Assembly: GCF_018599195.1 (NCBI RefSeq)
Contig: NZ_JAHFVK010000002.1
Span: forward strand, 1-64,000
Reading direction: 5' to 3'
Length of the DNA: 64,000 bases
Origin: Croceibacterium selenioxidans
GTDB taxonomy: Bacteria; Pseudomonadota; Alphaproteobacteria; Sphingomonadales; Sphingomonadaceae
The notes under the pieces were generated by a model, which saw only the letters and a program-made list of their open reading frames with translations, had not been told where the DNA came from and searched no databases. This document shows, piece after piece, positions 8,131 through 17,245 of the stretch (positions within the stretch are counted from its first letter, which is position 1; each line of letters opens with the position of its first letter). A program made the translations under genes and the position numbers.

Positions 8131-8418
8131 ATGGCTGGCGAACTTCGCCGTGATACGCTGTTCGTAGCCCTCACCCGTCCGCAGATGTTCGCCGGCGTCA
8201 CCTACAGCTTCTTCGTGATCAACGCCGTGCTGGCGGTCGAGCTGTTTCTCATCTTCAAGAGCCTGTGGGTGCTGCTTGCGGCCCTTCTCATCCATCTGGT
8301 TGGCATGATCGCGAGCTTGCGCGAGCCGCGCATCGTCGATCTCTGGCTTTCTCGCGTGCGGCATTGTCCGAGGGTCAAAAATTACGCGTTCTGGCGATGC
8401 AATTCCTACCGTCCCTAA
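8131..8418 (+). CDS. virB3: VirB3-family T4SS inner-membrane protein
   Basis: 95 residues starting with AGELRRDTLFVALTRPQMFAGV, matching the VirB3 N-terminal pattern (xLFxALTRPxMxxGV). One long or two close membrane segments follow (about 27-65), then EPRIVDLWLSRV. VirB3 works with VirB4 at the inner membrane. Its 3' end overlaps the start of virB4 by 22 bp, which suggests translational coupling. The ribosome site GGAG lies about 8 bases before the ATG. Confidence 0.88.
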   Translation: MAGELRRDTLFVALTRPQMFAGVTYSFFVINAVLAVELFLIFKSLWVLLAALLIHLVGMIASLREPRIVDLWLSRVRHCPRVKNYAFWRCNSYRP

Positions 8419-10772
8419 GCGGCAACCGCGACCTCGCCCGGCGCGAGAAGGCAGCCGGATCGCACCTGCCCTATGCCCGGCATGTCGACGGGCAGACAAT
8501 TGAGCTGCGCGATGGTCTGCTGATGCAGACGATCCATCTGGGCGGCCTGCTGTTCGAGACCGCCGATAGCGATGAGCTCAACTACCGAGCCGAGTTGCGC
8601 GACGCGATGCTGCGGACGATCGGTTCCTCGCGTTTTGCGGTCCATCACCATGTCATCCGCCGGCGCGCCGAGGCGGCGCTCGAGAGCCAATACCCGGACG
8701 AGTTTTCGCGCAAGCTCGATGCCCGCTGGCGCGAGCGCCTCGCGGGCAAGCAGATGTACGTCAACGAGCTGTTCCTGACGATCCTGCGGCGCCCGCTCCG
8801 GGGGCGCCTGGGGTGGGCTGATCGGCTGCAGGGTCTGTTTGCCAAGGCGGGCGGCCGAGACAATGCGTCGCTCGCAGCCGAGAAGCGCTCGCTCGACGCC
8901 GCACGCGAAGCGCTGATCGCCGCTCTCAGCCCTTATTCGCCGCGCACGCTCGGCATCTATGAGACCCCCGAGGGTTTCCGCTCCGAACCCCTCGAGTTCC
9001 TCTCGTGTCTGTTCAACGGCGAGATGCGCCCCGTAGGCCTGCCACATGGTGATTTCGGCATGCACCTGCCCTGGCGGAGGATCAGCTTCGGGCAGGACAC
9101 CGTGGAACTGGGCACTGCGGGCGCTTTGCCGCGCAAGTTTGTCGGGATCGTCTCGGTCAAGGATTACCCCGGGCAGACCATGCCGGGGATGTTCGACGAG
9201 CTCTATCGCCTGCCCTGCGAGATGCATGTCAGCCAGAGCTTTGCCTTCGTCGAACGCAGTCAGGCACTCGGCAAGATGAACCTGGCGCTAAGGCGCATGC
9301 GTTCGGCCGAGGACGATGCGCTGAGCCTGAGGAACGAACTCGTCCAGGCGAAGGACGACGTCGCCGCCGGCCGCGCGGCCTTTGGCGAACACCACACGAC
9401 GATAGCGGTGCATTCGGATGATCCCGAACAACTGAATGCCAACGTCGCCGAGGTGATCGCGCTGCTCGGCGATCTCGGGATCAACGCCGTGCGCGAGGAC
9501 ATCGCGCTCGAACCCGCGTTCTGGGCCCAATTCCCGGGGAACTTCAAGTACAATGCCCGTCAGGGCCTCGTCTCGACCCGCAACTTTGCCGGGCTGGCGA
9601 GCCTGCACAATTTCCCCGTCGGCAAGGCCCGCGGCAATCACTGGGGCCAGGCGGTCACCCTGTTCGAGACGACGGCGGCGGGACCTTACTTCTTCAACTT
9701 CCACCACCACGACCTCGGCAACTTCACGGTCATCGGGCCCTCGGGTTCGGGCAAGACCGTGGTGATGAACTTTCTACTCGCCCAGGCGCGCAAGTTTGAT
9801 CCCAGGATAATCTTCTTCGACAAGGATCGCGGTGCCGAACTGTTCATCCGCGCGATCGGCGGCCAGTATGACCGGCTTCGCCCGGGCGAAGCCTCGGGCC
9901 TCAATCCGCTGCAATTGCCCGATACGCCCACCAACCGGCAGTTCCTTCTCGAATGGCTCGAACTGCTCGCCGGCGGGCTTGAGAGCGGCGAACTCCAGCC
10001 GGTCCAGGACGCGATTGAGGCCAACTACGCTCAACCGGCGGAGCGCCGCCGGCTACGGCATCTCGTCGAACTGTTCCGCGGCTATGGCCGGCCGCATTCG
10101 GCAGACCTCTACTCGCGCCTTAAGCCCTGGTGGGGTACAGGCGACCGCGCCTGGCTGTTCGACAACGAACGCGACCTGACCGACCTTGCTGCCGACACCG
10201 TCGGTTTCGACATGACCGCGATCCTCGACGATCCGCGGACGCGGACACCAGCGCTGCTCTACTTCTTCCACCGCGTCGAGGAGCGGCTCGACGGCCGCCC
10301 GGCGATCATCGTCGTCGACGAGGGCTGGAAGGCGCTCGACGACGAGGTGTTCGTGCGCCGGATCAAGGATTGGGAGAAGACCATCCGCAAGCGCAACGGC
10401 GTGGTCGGTTTTGCGACGCAAAGCGCGCAGGATGCGCTCGAAAGCCGGATATCGAGCGCGATCATCGAGCAGGCGGCGACGCAGATCTTCATGATCAATC
10501 CCAAGGCCCGGGCCGAGGACTACATCAACGGCTTTGGGCTGACGCCGCACGAGTACGAGCTGATCCGCACGCTGCCCGACAATTCGCACTGCTTCCTCGT
10601 CAAGCACGGCAAGGAGAGCGTTGTCGCCCGGCTCAACCTTACCGGCGAGCAGGAGCTGCTGACCGTGCTCTCGGGCCGCGAGAGCACCGTGCGCCTGTTC
10701 GACAGCCTCGTGCGCAAGGACGGCACGCCGCCGGACAACTGGCTCAAGCTGTTGCTGCAGCAGGCTGCCTGA
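8397..10772 (+). CDS. virB4: VirB4-family T4SS ATPase
   Basis: 791 residues from the ATG at 8397 (MQFLPSLSGNRDLARR). A longer upstream reading would run antisense-like through virB3 and is not needed. Walker A (GPSGSGKTVVMN) is at about residues 447-458 and Walker B (AIIVVDEGWKAL) at about 636-647. Between them lie the VirB4-typical FDKDRGAEL and LNPLQLP. The length matches the family (about 800). VirB4 powers pilus assembly and substrate transfer at the inner membrane. It sits in canonical order, with only two bases between its stop and the virB6 start. No frameshift or lost motif is seen. Confidence 0.95.
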   Translation: MQFLPSLSGNRDLARREKAAGSHLPYARHVDGQTIELRDGLLMQTIHLGGLLFETADSDELNYRAELRDAMLRTIGSSRFAVHHHVIRRRAEAALESQYPDEFSRKLDARWRERLAGKQMYVNELFLTILRRPLRGRLGWADRLQGLFAKAGGRDNASLAAEKRSLDAAREALIAALSPYSPRTLGIYETPEGFRSEPLEFLSCLFNGEMRPVGLPHGDFGMHLPWRRISFGQDTVELGTAGALPRKFVGIVSVKDYPGQTMPGMFDELYRLPCEMHVSQSFAFVERSQALGKMNLALRRMRSAEDDALSLRNELVQAKDDVAAGRAAFGEHHTTIAVHSDDPEQLNANVAEVIALLGDLGINAVREDIALEPAFWAQFPGNFKYNARQGLVSTRNFAGLASLHNFPVGKARGNHWGQAVTLFETTAAGPYFFNFHHHDLGNFTVIGPSGSGKTVVMNFLLAQARKFDPRIIFFDKDRGAELFIRAIGGQYDRLRPGEASGLNPLQLPDTPTNRQFLLEWLELLAGGLESGELQPVQDAIEANYAQPAERRRLRHLVELFRGYGRPHSADLYSRLKPWWGTGDRAWLFDNERDLTDLAADTVGFDMTAILDDPRTRTPALLYFFHRVEERLDGRPAIIVVDEGWKALDDEVFVRRIKDWEKTIRKRNGVVGFATQSAQDALESRISSAIIEQAATQIFMINPKARAEDYINGFGLTPHEYELIRTLPDNSHCFLVKHGKESVVARLNLTGEQELLTVLSGRESTVRLFDSLVRKDGTPPDNWLKLLLQQAA

Positions 10773-10774
10773 GC

Positions 10775-11980
10775 ATGGCCTGCCCGACCGTCACCACCGG
10801 CAACCGCTTTCTGGTCGACACGCTGAGCCACCTCGACTGCCAGGCGCAGACGCTGGGCAGCTTCGGGTTCCAGTCGCTGGCGCAGGCGGGCTCGCCCGCG
10901 GCGGTCCTGCTGAGCGCGCTGCTGACGCTGTTCATCGCTCTCTACGGCATCCGCCTGCTGTTCGGAGCGGGCGACGGGCCGCGGGATCTGGTCAACGCCG
11001 TCCTCAAGATCGGGATCGTGCTCACCCTCGCGGCGAGCTGGCCTGCCTGGCGCACCCTCGCCTACGATACCGTGCTCTATGGTCCGGCCGAGGTGGCGTC
11101 CACGATGATGCCCTCGACGCTTCCCGATCCGCGCGCCGGCTTCACCGAGCGGCTGCAGGCAATCGACAGTGGTATTGCCGCGCTGACCTTCACCGGTACC
11201 GGTCGACAGACCGGACAGCTAGTCGATAGCCAGGTCACTAGCGGCTTCCGCTCGATTGCGCTGACCGACGAGACGGGCCTGGGCTGGTCGCGTCCGCTGT
11301 TCCTTGCCGCGACGATTGGCCCGCTCGCGCTGCTACGCATCGCGGCCGGGCTGCTGCTCGCCCTGATGCCGCTCGTCGCGGGCTTGCTGCTGTTCGACTT
11401 TTCGCGCGGGCTGTTTGCGGGATGGGTTCGCGGCCTGGTCCTCGTCGCGCTGGGCTCGCTTGGCCTGACGGTACTGTTGTCGGTCGAGATCGCGATCATG
11501 GAACCCTGGCTCGCCGACGCGCTCAATCGCCGCAACCTGGGCTATGCGACCCCCACCGCTCCAACCGAGCTGCTTGCGCTTGTAGTAGCCTTTACTATTG
11601 CGACCAACGGTCTGCTGTACCTGCTCGGCAAGGTCGCCTTCCAGAACAGCTGGTCGATACGTTTGCCAGCGTTCAGGGCCGACAGGCCTCTGCCGCTGGC
11701 CGGATCGTCTACGCTCATGCCTGCGGGGCACAGCGAGATCGCGGCTCATTCCCGGGCGCTGGCGGTGAGCGAAGCCGTCGCGCTGCAGGTGCGGCGCGAA
11801 AAAGCCTCTGCGGCCAGCGGCGACCGGATCAGGCAGATCGGTATGGCTTCAGGCCCCGGTCTATTGCCGGCACCGACCGGGTATTCCACGGGCTCGCTGA
11901 CTGAGCCGCTCGGCAGCAGCCACCGCTGGACCCTGCGCCGCGATACATCGGCCCAGCGCCGACGGGACAATCACCCATGA
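10775..11980 (+). CDS. virB6: VirB6/TrbL-family T4SS channel protein
   Basis: 401 residues. The start at 10775 follows the virB4 stop by two bases. Hydrophobic segments lie at about residues 45-66, 75-95, 175-200, 205-225, 230-250 and 265-290, giving a polytopic inner-membrane protein as in TrbL/VirB6. The segment LTLFIALYGIRLLFGAGDGPRDLVNAV resembles the conserved first half of the family. A polar tail of about 100 residues follows the last helix. It overlaps virB8 by 4 bp (ATGA), which couples translation. Family is assigned from topology, length and position between VirB4 and VirB8. Confidence 0.85.
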   Translation: MACPTVTTGNRFLVDTLSHLDCQAQTLGSFGFQSLAQAGSPAAVLLSALLTLFIALYGIRLLFGAGDGPRDLVNAVLKIGIVLTLAASWPAWRTLAYDTVLYGPAEVASTMMPSTLPDPRAGFTERLQAIDSGIAALTFTGTGRQTGQLVDSQVTSGFRSIALTDETGLGWSRPLFLAATIGPLALLRIAAGLLLALMPLVAGLLLFDFSRGLFAGWVRGLVLVALGSLGLTVLLSVEIAIMEPWLADALNRRNLGYATPTAPTELLALVVAFTIATNGLLYLLGKVAFQNSWSIRLPAFRADRPLPLAGSSTLMPAGHSEIAAHSRALAVSEAVALQVRREKASAASGDRIRQIGMASGPGLLPAPTGYSTGSLTEPLGSSHRWTLRRDTSAQRRRDNHP

Positions 11981-12741
11981 ACGACATGAGCAACGAACGC
12001 CTCGAGGCGTATTTCCAGGAAGCCGAAAGCTGGTCGCACGATCGCCAGCGTGCGGCGAACCGCTCGCTCCGCCTCGCCTGGATCGCGGCAGGGCTCGCCG
12101 GCACGATCGCGCTTGTCGAAGCGTTCGCGCTCGTGGCGCTCGTCCCGCTGAAGCGCGACGTCCCCTACACCCTGCTCGTCGATCGGCAGACCGGCTATGT
12201 CGAACCCTTGAAGTCGCTCGAGAACGACGGCCTCACCGCCGACGCCGCGCTGACCCGCTCGTTCCTCGTACAATATGTTATCGCCCGTGAGAGCTTCGAC
12301 GTCGACAGCCTGCAGGAGAGCTATCGCCGCGTGGGCCTGTGGTCGACCGGTGAAGCCCGCGATCGCTACCTGGCGCAAATGAACGCCGGCAACCCGGCAA
12401 GCCTGCTTGCCAGCCTGCCCCGCCGCGCCACGGTCGACGTGCAGATCCGCAGCGTGTCCTCGCTCTCGGCCAACACCGCGATGGTGCGTTTCTCGACCAT
12501 TCGCTCCGATCCGGGCGGCCGTCCGCAGGTCGCGCAGACCTGGCAGGCGATCCTCACCTATCAATATGCCGACGCCGCCATGAGCGCCGAGGACCGACTG
12601 ACCAATCCGCTGGGCTTCCAGGTCACCCGCTATCGCCGCGATGCCGAAACGCTGCCTGAGGAAGCCGCGCAGGACCTTACGCCCGCGCCGCAGCACCGCC
12701 CGGCGTTGCCGCAGCGCCCCGGCGAAGCGCCCACGCCATGA
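11977..12741 (+). CDS. virB8: VirB8-family T4SS assembly factor
   Basis: 254 residues. The cytoplasmic N-terminus (NERLEAYFQEAESWSHDRQRA) leads into a single membrane helix (about residues 32-53, with the LVPLKRDVPYTLLVDRQTG boundary typical of VirB8). A periplasmic NTF2-like domain follows to about residue 225. The last 25 residues are rich in proline. VirB8 nucleates the complex and contacts VirB9 and VirB10. The gene overlaps virB6 upstream and virB9 downstream by 4 bp each. Length is slightly above the family norm because of the proline-rich tail. Confidence 0.93.
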   Translation: MNDMSNERLEAYFQEAESWSHDRQRAANRSLRLAWIAAGLAGTIALVEAFALVALVPLKRDVPYTLLVDRQTGYVEPLKSLENDGLTADAALTRSFLVQYVIARESFDVDSLQESYRRVGLWSTGEARDRYLAQMNAGNPASLLASLPRRATVDVQIRSVSSLSANTAMVRFSTIRSDPGGRPQVAQTWQAILTYQYADAAMSAEDRLTNPLGFQVTRYRRDAETLPEEAAQDLTPAPQHRPALPQRPGEAPTP

Positions 12742-13454
12742 AGGGAGGCCTGAAGGTCCTTGCTGCTCTGGTTTTGGCCTCCGCCGGGAGTGCGGGAGCC
12801 ATGGCCCAAATTGCCCCCATTCCGGGGAGCGATGATCCGCGCTTGCAGACCGTCGCCTACGATCCGTCCCGACCGGTACGCCTCGTGGCCTTTCCCGGGG
12901 CGAACTTGACCCTGATGCTCCTGCCCGGTGATCGCATCAGCCGTGTCGTGCTGTCGGACCGGGGCGCGTTCGATGTTCGGGTCACCGCCGGCGGTGACAG
13001 CCTCAACATCCTGCCGCTTCGGCCCGACGCGAGCGCCACGCTGCTCGTCGAGGGCGCGCAACGGCGCTACGAGTTCGATCTCGACACCGGCGAAGGCCTA
13101 GCTGCCGCCTATGTCGTGCGGTTTGTCGGTTCGCCGGAGTACCCCGCGTTTGCTGGAACGATGGGCCCTTCAACTGCTTCCGACCCAGCCCTCTGGACAG
13201 GTACCTATCGCTTGTCGGGCGAGAGAACCCTGCGCCCCGTCCGCATGGGTGACGACGGGGAGCGCACCTATATCGAGTGGGCGGCCAACCAGTCGCTTCC
13301 CGCCGTATTCGGCATCGGTGCCTCGGGTCAGGAAGAGGTCGTCGACGGCTATATGCGCGGCGATCTCTTCACCATAGATCGGGTCTATAGCGAGCTCGTG
13401 TTCCGCATCGACAAGCTGCGCGTGCGGGCCCGCCGCGAGAGGAGCGAGCGATGA
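12738..13454 (+). CDS. virB9: VirB9-family T4SS outer-membrane-complex protein
   Basis: 238 residues with a signal peptide ending near residue 24 (GSAGAMA before QIAPIPG). The N-terminal domain holds YDPSRPVRLVAFPGANLTLML, the VirB9 signature. The C-terminal domain has the ERTLRPVRMGDDGERTYIEW strand that docks on VirB7 in other systems. No virB7 lipoprotein gene is visible, and the gene is joined to virB8 and virB10 by 4-bp overlaps. VirB9 forms the outer part of the core complex with VirB10. Confidence 0.92.
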   Translation: MKGGLKVLAALVLASAGSAGAMAQIAPIPGSDDPRLQTVAYDPSRPVRLVAFPGANLTLMLLPGDRISRVVLSDRGAFDVRVTAGGDSLNILPLRPDASATLLVEGAQRRYEFDLDTGEGLAAAYVVRFVGSPEYPAFAGTMGPSTASDPALWTGTYRLSGERTLRPVRMGDDGERTYIEWAANQSLPAVFGIGASGQEEVVDGYMRGDLFTIDRVYSELVFRIDKLRVRARRERSER

Positions 13455-14503
13455 GTGAGGCCGCCATCGACCCGCCTCAATCCTCAGCCGATATCCGTCC
13501 CGTGGTCCGCACGGCCAATCCCGGCAATCTCGGCCTGTGGCTGTTCGGCGCGGGCTTGCTTGTCGGCGGCGCGTTGCTGTTCAACGCGCTCAACAACCGC
13601 CGGCAGGACATGGTCGCCGCGACGGCGCTGCCCGCCAGCCAGACCGGTGGCATGATCGGCGCCCCGCCCCCGCTCGCTGTACCCCAAACCTGGCTCGAAC
13701 CGCCGGTCGAGCAGGGTTATAGCCCCGTGCTTCGTGGCCGTCTCCCCTCTGATCCGACCTTTTCGCCAGCGCCGCAGGTCGTCACCAGGTTCGTCGAGCG
13801 GCCCGCGCCCGCCGCTCCGTTTATCCCGGAACCGGCCCCCCAGTTTGTCCAGCGCCCTCCAGTGCCGGCGATCATCGAACGCCCCGCCCAGCCCGAAACG
13901 GCGGCCACATCGGAACGGGACGGGAAGGATCGAGTGACAGCCGGGCACCTGCTCAATCCCTCGCTCACCGTACCCCAGGGAACGGTCATCGCCGCGGTTC
14001 TGGAAACGGCGCTCGATTCCACCCGCGCGGGCGGCGTACGCGCGATCGTCTCGCGCGACGTGAAGAGCTTCGACGGCAGCCGGATCCTGATCCCGCGCGG
14101 CAGCCGGATCTACGGCGAATACACGTCCGATCTTGCCGCCGGCCAGCGCCGCGCGCTCGTCCAGTGGCATCGGCTCACCCGGCCCGACGCGGTGGTGATC
14201 GACCTCGACAGTCCCGCTGCAGACCCGCTCGGTCGAACCGGCGTGCATGGCAAGGTCAACAGCAACTTCCTCGCGCGCTACGGCGGGGCCATTCTGCAAT
14301 CGGTGCTCGATATCGGGGTCGGCGTTGCCACCCGGGCGGTGACGGACGACCAGGCGGTGATCGTGGCCTTGCCCGGCAGCACCCAACAGGTCACTGCGCA
14401 ACAGGCACAAGGCGATGTGCAGCGCACCCTCAAGGTCGAGCAGGGTACAAGCGTGTCGGTCTTCGTCGCCCGCGATCTGGATTTCTCGACCGTTGACCGC
14501 TGA
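13451..14503 (+). CDS. virB10: VirB10/TrbI-family T4SS core-complex protein
   Basis: 350 residues. The cytoplasmic N-terminus precedes one membrane helix (about 28-47, LGLWLFGAGLLVGGALLFNAL). A proline-rich periplasmic linker (about 70-150) leads to the TrbI/VirB10 domain (about 165-345), with GTVIAAVLETALDSTRAGG, ILIPRGSRIYGEYTSDL and NSNFLARYGG, all diagnostic. VirB10 spans both membranes and senses ATPase energy. The 3' end overlaps the likely TTG start of virB11 by about 11 bp. Confidence 0.93.
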   Translation: MSEAAIDPPQSSADIRPVVRTANPGNLGLWLFGAGLLVGGALLFNALNNRRQDMVAATALPASQTGGMIGAPPPLAVPQTWLEPPVEQGYSPVLRGRLPSDPTFSPAPQVVTRFVERPAPAAPFIPEPAPQFVQRPPVPAIIERPAQPETAATSERDGKDRVTAGHLLNPSLTVPQGTVIAAVLETALDSTRAGGVRAIVSRDVKSFDGSRILIPRGSRIYGEYTSDLAAGQRRALVQWHRLTRPDAVVIDLDSPAADPLGRTGVHGKVNSNFLARYGGAILQSVLDIGVGVATRAVTDDQAVIVALPGSTQQVTAQQAQGDVQRTLKVEQGTSVSVFVARDLDFSTVDR

Positions 14504-15482
14504 TACACTTGCTCCGGCCGCCGGGTACTATCTCGACAGCCTGCTCGCGCCGCTCTCGGCCTGGCTTGAACGGGCGGACGTGACCGACATCTACGTTAAC
14601 CGTGAGCAGGAGGTCTGGGTCGAGGCGCTTGGCGGCTCGATCGAGCGCCACGCCTGTCCGGCGTTGACCGAGGCGGTGCTCGCGCGTCTGGCGCGGCAGA
14701 TCGCGGCGGCCAGCGCACAAGGCATCAACCGCGAGCATCCGCTGCTCGCCGCCAGCCTTCCCGATGGGTCGCGCGTACAGATTGCCGCTCCACCCGCGAC
14801 GCGCGGGGGTCATGTCATGGCTATCCGCCGACATATCGCGGTGAGCCCGTCGCTCGATGAATATGCTGACGCCGGCGCCTTTGAGGACGTGCGGAGCGAA
14901 ACGGTCTCGCTCGAGCGCGAGGCAGCGCTTGTGCCCGTCGCCGCGACCGCAGTTCGCGAGACGCTGCGAAGAGCGGTGCGTGATCGCCGCAACATCCTCG
15001 TCTCGGGCGGGACCTCGACCGGCAAGACCACGTTCCTTGGTGCGCTGTTGCGGGAAATTCCGAGCGAAGAGCGGCTCATCCTGATCGAGGACACGGCTGA
15101 GCTTGAAATGACCCATCTGAACTCGGTCGGTTTGCTCGCCGCTCGCAGCGCGCTCGGCGAAGCCGAAGTCAGCACTGAGGACCTGCTGATCGCTTCGCTG
15201 CGCATGCGCCCCGATCGCATTATCCTCGGCGAGTTGCGCGGTTCTGAAGCCTTCACCTTCCTTCGCGCGGTCAACACCGGCCATCCCGGGTCGATGACCA
15301 CGATCCACGCCGACAGCCCTTCGCGATCGGTCGAACAACTCGCACTCTTGGTTCTCCAAGCCGGCTCGCGCCTTAGCCGCGAGGACGTGCGCCACTATGT
15401 TCGCGAAAGCATCGACGTCTTCGTTCAACTCGAACGGCGTGCCGGGTTGCGCAAGGTCGCCCAAGTGCTGGTGAAGGGCTGA
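14493..15482 (+). CDS. virB11: VirB11-family T4SS hexameric ATPase
   Basis: About 329 residues from TTG 14493 (TADTLAPAAGYYLDSLL). An ATG at 14415 exists, but it would add residues encoded inside virB10 with no VirB11 likeness. Walker A is GGTSTGKTTF at about residue 173. The Asp box is IEDTAEL, Walker B is RPDRIILGELRG, and the His box is TGHPGSMTTIHAD. VirB11 is a traffic ATPase working with VirB4. All catalytic elements are present. Confidence 0.93.
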   Translation: MTADTLAPAAGYYLDSLLAPLSAWLERADVTDIYVNREQEVWVEALGGSIERHACPALTEAVLARLARQIAAASAQGINREHPLLAASLPDGSRVQIAAPPATRGGHVMAIRRHIAVSPSLDEYADAGAFEDVRSETVSLEREAALVPVAATAVRETLRRAVRDRRNILVSGGTSTGKTTFLGALLREIPSEERLILIEDTAELEMTHLNSVGLLAARSALGEAEVSTEDLLIASLRMRPDRIILGELRGSEAFTFLRAVNTGHPGSMTTIHADSPSRSVEQLALLVLQAGSRLSREDVRHYVRESIDVFVQLERRAGLRKVAQVLVKG

Positions 15483-15488
15483 TAGACC

Positions 15489-15851
15489 ATGACGGTTGCG
15501 CCCTCGCTGTTCGATGCCCCCTCAGGCTCGGCACTCACGTCGGCCTCGAAGTGGCTATCGAGCACGCTACTCGGGAGCCTGGCGATCGGTCTTTGCGTAA
15601 TCGCCGTGGCGTGGGTCGGGCTGCTGCTCATGTCCGGCCGTTTGGCCGTCCGCGATGCGCTGCGCATAACCATCGGGTGTTTTGTCCTCCTGGGCGCGCC
15701 CGTCATAGCTGCGGGCCTGCACGGGCTCACGGAGACGGCGTCACGGGTCGGCGTGGTCGAGGAACCTCGGGCCGAGCCGACACCTCAGCCACCTCCTTTG
15801 CCGCCAGCCAATTACGACCCTTATGCGGGAGCATCTCTGCGAGTCGAATGA
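15489..15851 (+). CDS. Second VirB2/TrbC-like membrane protein at the end of the T4SS operon
   Basis: 120 residues. Two hydrophobic helices (LLGSLAIGLCVIAVAWVGLLLM and ALRITIGCFVLLGAPVIAAGL) surround the loop SGRLAVRD. This parallels TGRINWRHG in the VirB2 at 7877, including the shared IxIGCFVL-type second helix. Unlike that pilin it has a C-terminal tail of about 45 residues rich in proline (PTPQPPPLPPANYDPY). It starts six bases after the virB11 stop, so it is part of the operon. It is a paralogue of the pilin. Whether it is a minor pilin or a coupling piece cannot be told. Confidence 0.75.
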   Translation: MTVAPSLFDAPSGSALTSASKWLSSTLLGSLAIGLCVIAVAWVGLLLMSGRLAVRDALRITIGCFVLLGAPVIAAGLHGLTETASRVGVVEEPRAEPTPQPPPLPPANYDPYAGASLRVE

Positions 15852-15898
15852 TAGCTCAAAAGACGACGGGCCGCGCAAATCATTCTGAAAGACAGATT

Positions 15899-16250
15899 GG
15901 GGGCTGTCAGACCGACGTGGCTGTCAGGATGCGAAGCCGCTAGGGCGGAAAATGGGCCGCAAATCCGCAGCGTTACCGTCAAGTCCGTTTCGACGCGTCA
16001 ACTCGTCGCCGGCGATTATCCGACTTGTTGTGATGGTGTACGCCCGCTCCCCACTGTCGCTTCGCAACCTTGAGGATCTGCTGTTTGAGGGCGGGATCGA
16101 CCTCTGCCACGAAACGGTGCGTTTCTGGTGGAACGGATTTGGTTCCAACTTTGCGGCAGAAGTAAAATAGAGACAGGTAAACCGGATGCTCGACTTCCGT
16201 CGAAGCGCGGGCATTTGGACCAGATGCACCTGCCCCAACCTGAGACGTTT
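15899..16250 (+). mobile_element. IS6-family element relic, left end with broken transposase
   Basis: The end GGGGGCTGTCAGACCGACGT at 15899 leads to a transposase N-terminus from ATG 15952 (GRKSAALPSSPFRRVN, LSLRNLEDLLFEGGID, CHETVRFWWNGFG). It stops at 16170 after AAEVK. Weak traces continue in shifted frames (NRMLDFRR, GHLDQMH) to about 16250. This is the same family and orientation as the relic at 1199. It lies 50 bp after the last T4SS gene. The right half is missing here. A right end of the same family appears at 20216-20347. Confidence 0.8.
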
Positions 16251-17145
16251 ATTCGCGGGGCCGTTCCAACGCACCATCGAATGCCGGTGTGGAGCTTGTC
16301 CCAAAGCCAGGAAATTTAGCAGCAACCCTGTCACGCAACTCATCCCATAGAACTTTCGCGGCATAGCCGATCATCAAAATCCAAAAGGTAAGAAAAGCCA
16401 CGATCGTCGCGTTGTCGCCCTGATCCCAAGCCCCCAAGGTAGTCGCGATGTTTCGAATTGAGTCAAATAGGAAGGGCAGTCCTAGAAAGAGGATGCATCC
16501 GACACCAAGGAGCCACCAAGGGCCCACCATTTCAGGCCGGATGAAGGCCCGCGCAAAGCCACCTATTCCAAGCGAAAAGAAGAACGTCGCCAACCCGATG
16601 GCAAGAAGTGCCGCGTGACCGATAGGCGAGAGGGAAACAACGCCCTGACTCTCGACGGCAATCGATTTCCAAACGGACAACAAGCCCCATGCTGGCATGG
16701 CCATTAGAAACCACATTCCAATCACATAGCCGATGCATATCCAGAATGCGGTGAAGCCAGGGTCTTCCCGGGCTGCAAACCCCTGCGGCGTAGGCGTCTC
16801 CGGCACCACTTCCGGTGTCACATCGACAAACGAGCCTGCATCGACACCCAAGAAGGGAATGCGGGGCCGATCCGGGAACAGTGCCTGATGGTCCCGCGCA
16901 TAGTCTTTGGCGTTCAGCCGAAGCATTTTGTCCACCCTGAGCCTCTCATGGACGCCAAAGAGGATCATTATCGCAAGTACGAAAGTGGCAGCATCTAGTG
17001 TCTGGTTGGCAGGCGGTCCGATTAGCTGAGCCAAAGTCCAGCCACCAAAGAAGAACCCCAAGAGGATTGTGATTGCGGTTTTGTAGCGGACGAAAATAGA
17101 ATCGGCGCGGCGCTGGTAAAAATCGTGTAATTCATAGCAGTTCAT
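16249..17145 (-). CDS. Polytopic membrane protein of unknown function
   Basis: 298 residues with a strong ribosome site (GGGAGG about 7 bases before the ATG). Hydrophobic segments lie near residues 24-45, 52-68, 135-160, 175-195, 208-228 and 240-262. A cytoplasmic-looking stretch (about 70-130) lies between the second and third. The N-terminus MNCYELHDFYQRRADSIF is polar and aromatic. No family motif was recognised. The last codons abut the degraded IS6 relic on the opposite strand, so the natural C-terminus may be altered. It stands alone on the minus strand between mobile-element debris. Confidence 0.6.
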   Translation of the reverse strand: MNCYELHDFYQRRADSIFVRYKTAITILLGFFFGGWTLAQLIGPPANQTLDAATFVLAIMILFGVHERLRVDKMLRLNAKDYARDHQALFPDRPRIPFLGVDAGSFVDVTPEVVPETPTPQGFAAREDPGFTAFWICIGYVIGMWFLMAMPAWGLLSVWKSIAVESQGVVSLSPIGHAALLAIGLATFFFSLGIGGFARAFIRPEMVGPWWLLGVGCILFLGLPFLFDSIRNIATTLGAWDQGDNATIVAFLTFWILMIGYAAKVLWDELRDRVAAKFPGFGTSSTPAFDGALERPRE

Positions 17146-17245
17146 AAGGTCCTCCCTATGGAAGGCTATCGGAGCGGGGATTGCGGCGCTTTACGCAGTT
17201 TACCCAACTTGCGACTCAGCGTTCGCGCCCGGCGTCATCCAGGTT

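Noticed and set aside
8415-9227. 270-codon minus-strand frame inside virB4, and a similar 308-codon frame inside virB10 (13484-14410)
   Set aside because: Both mirror strongly conserved T4SS genes and show no motifs.
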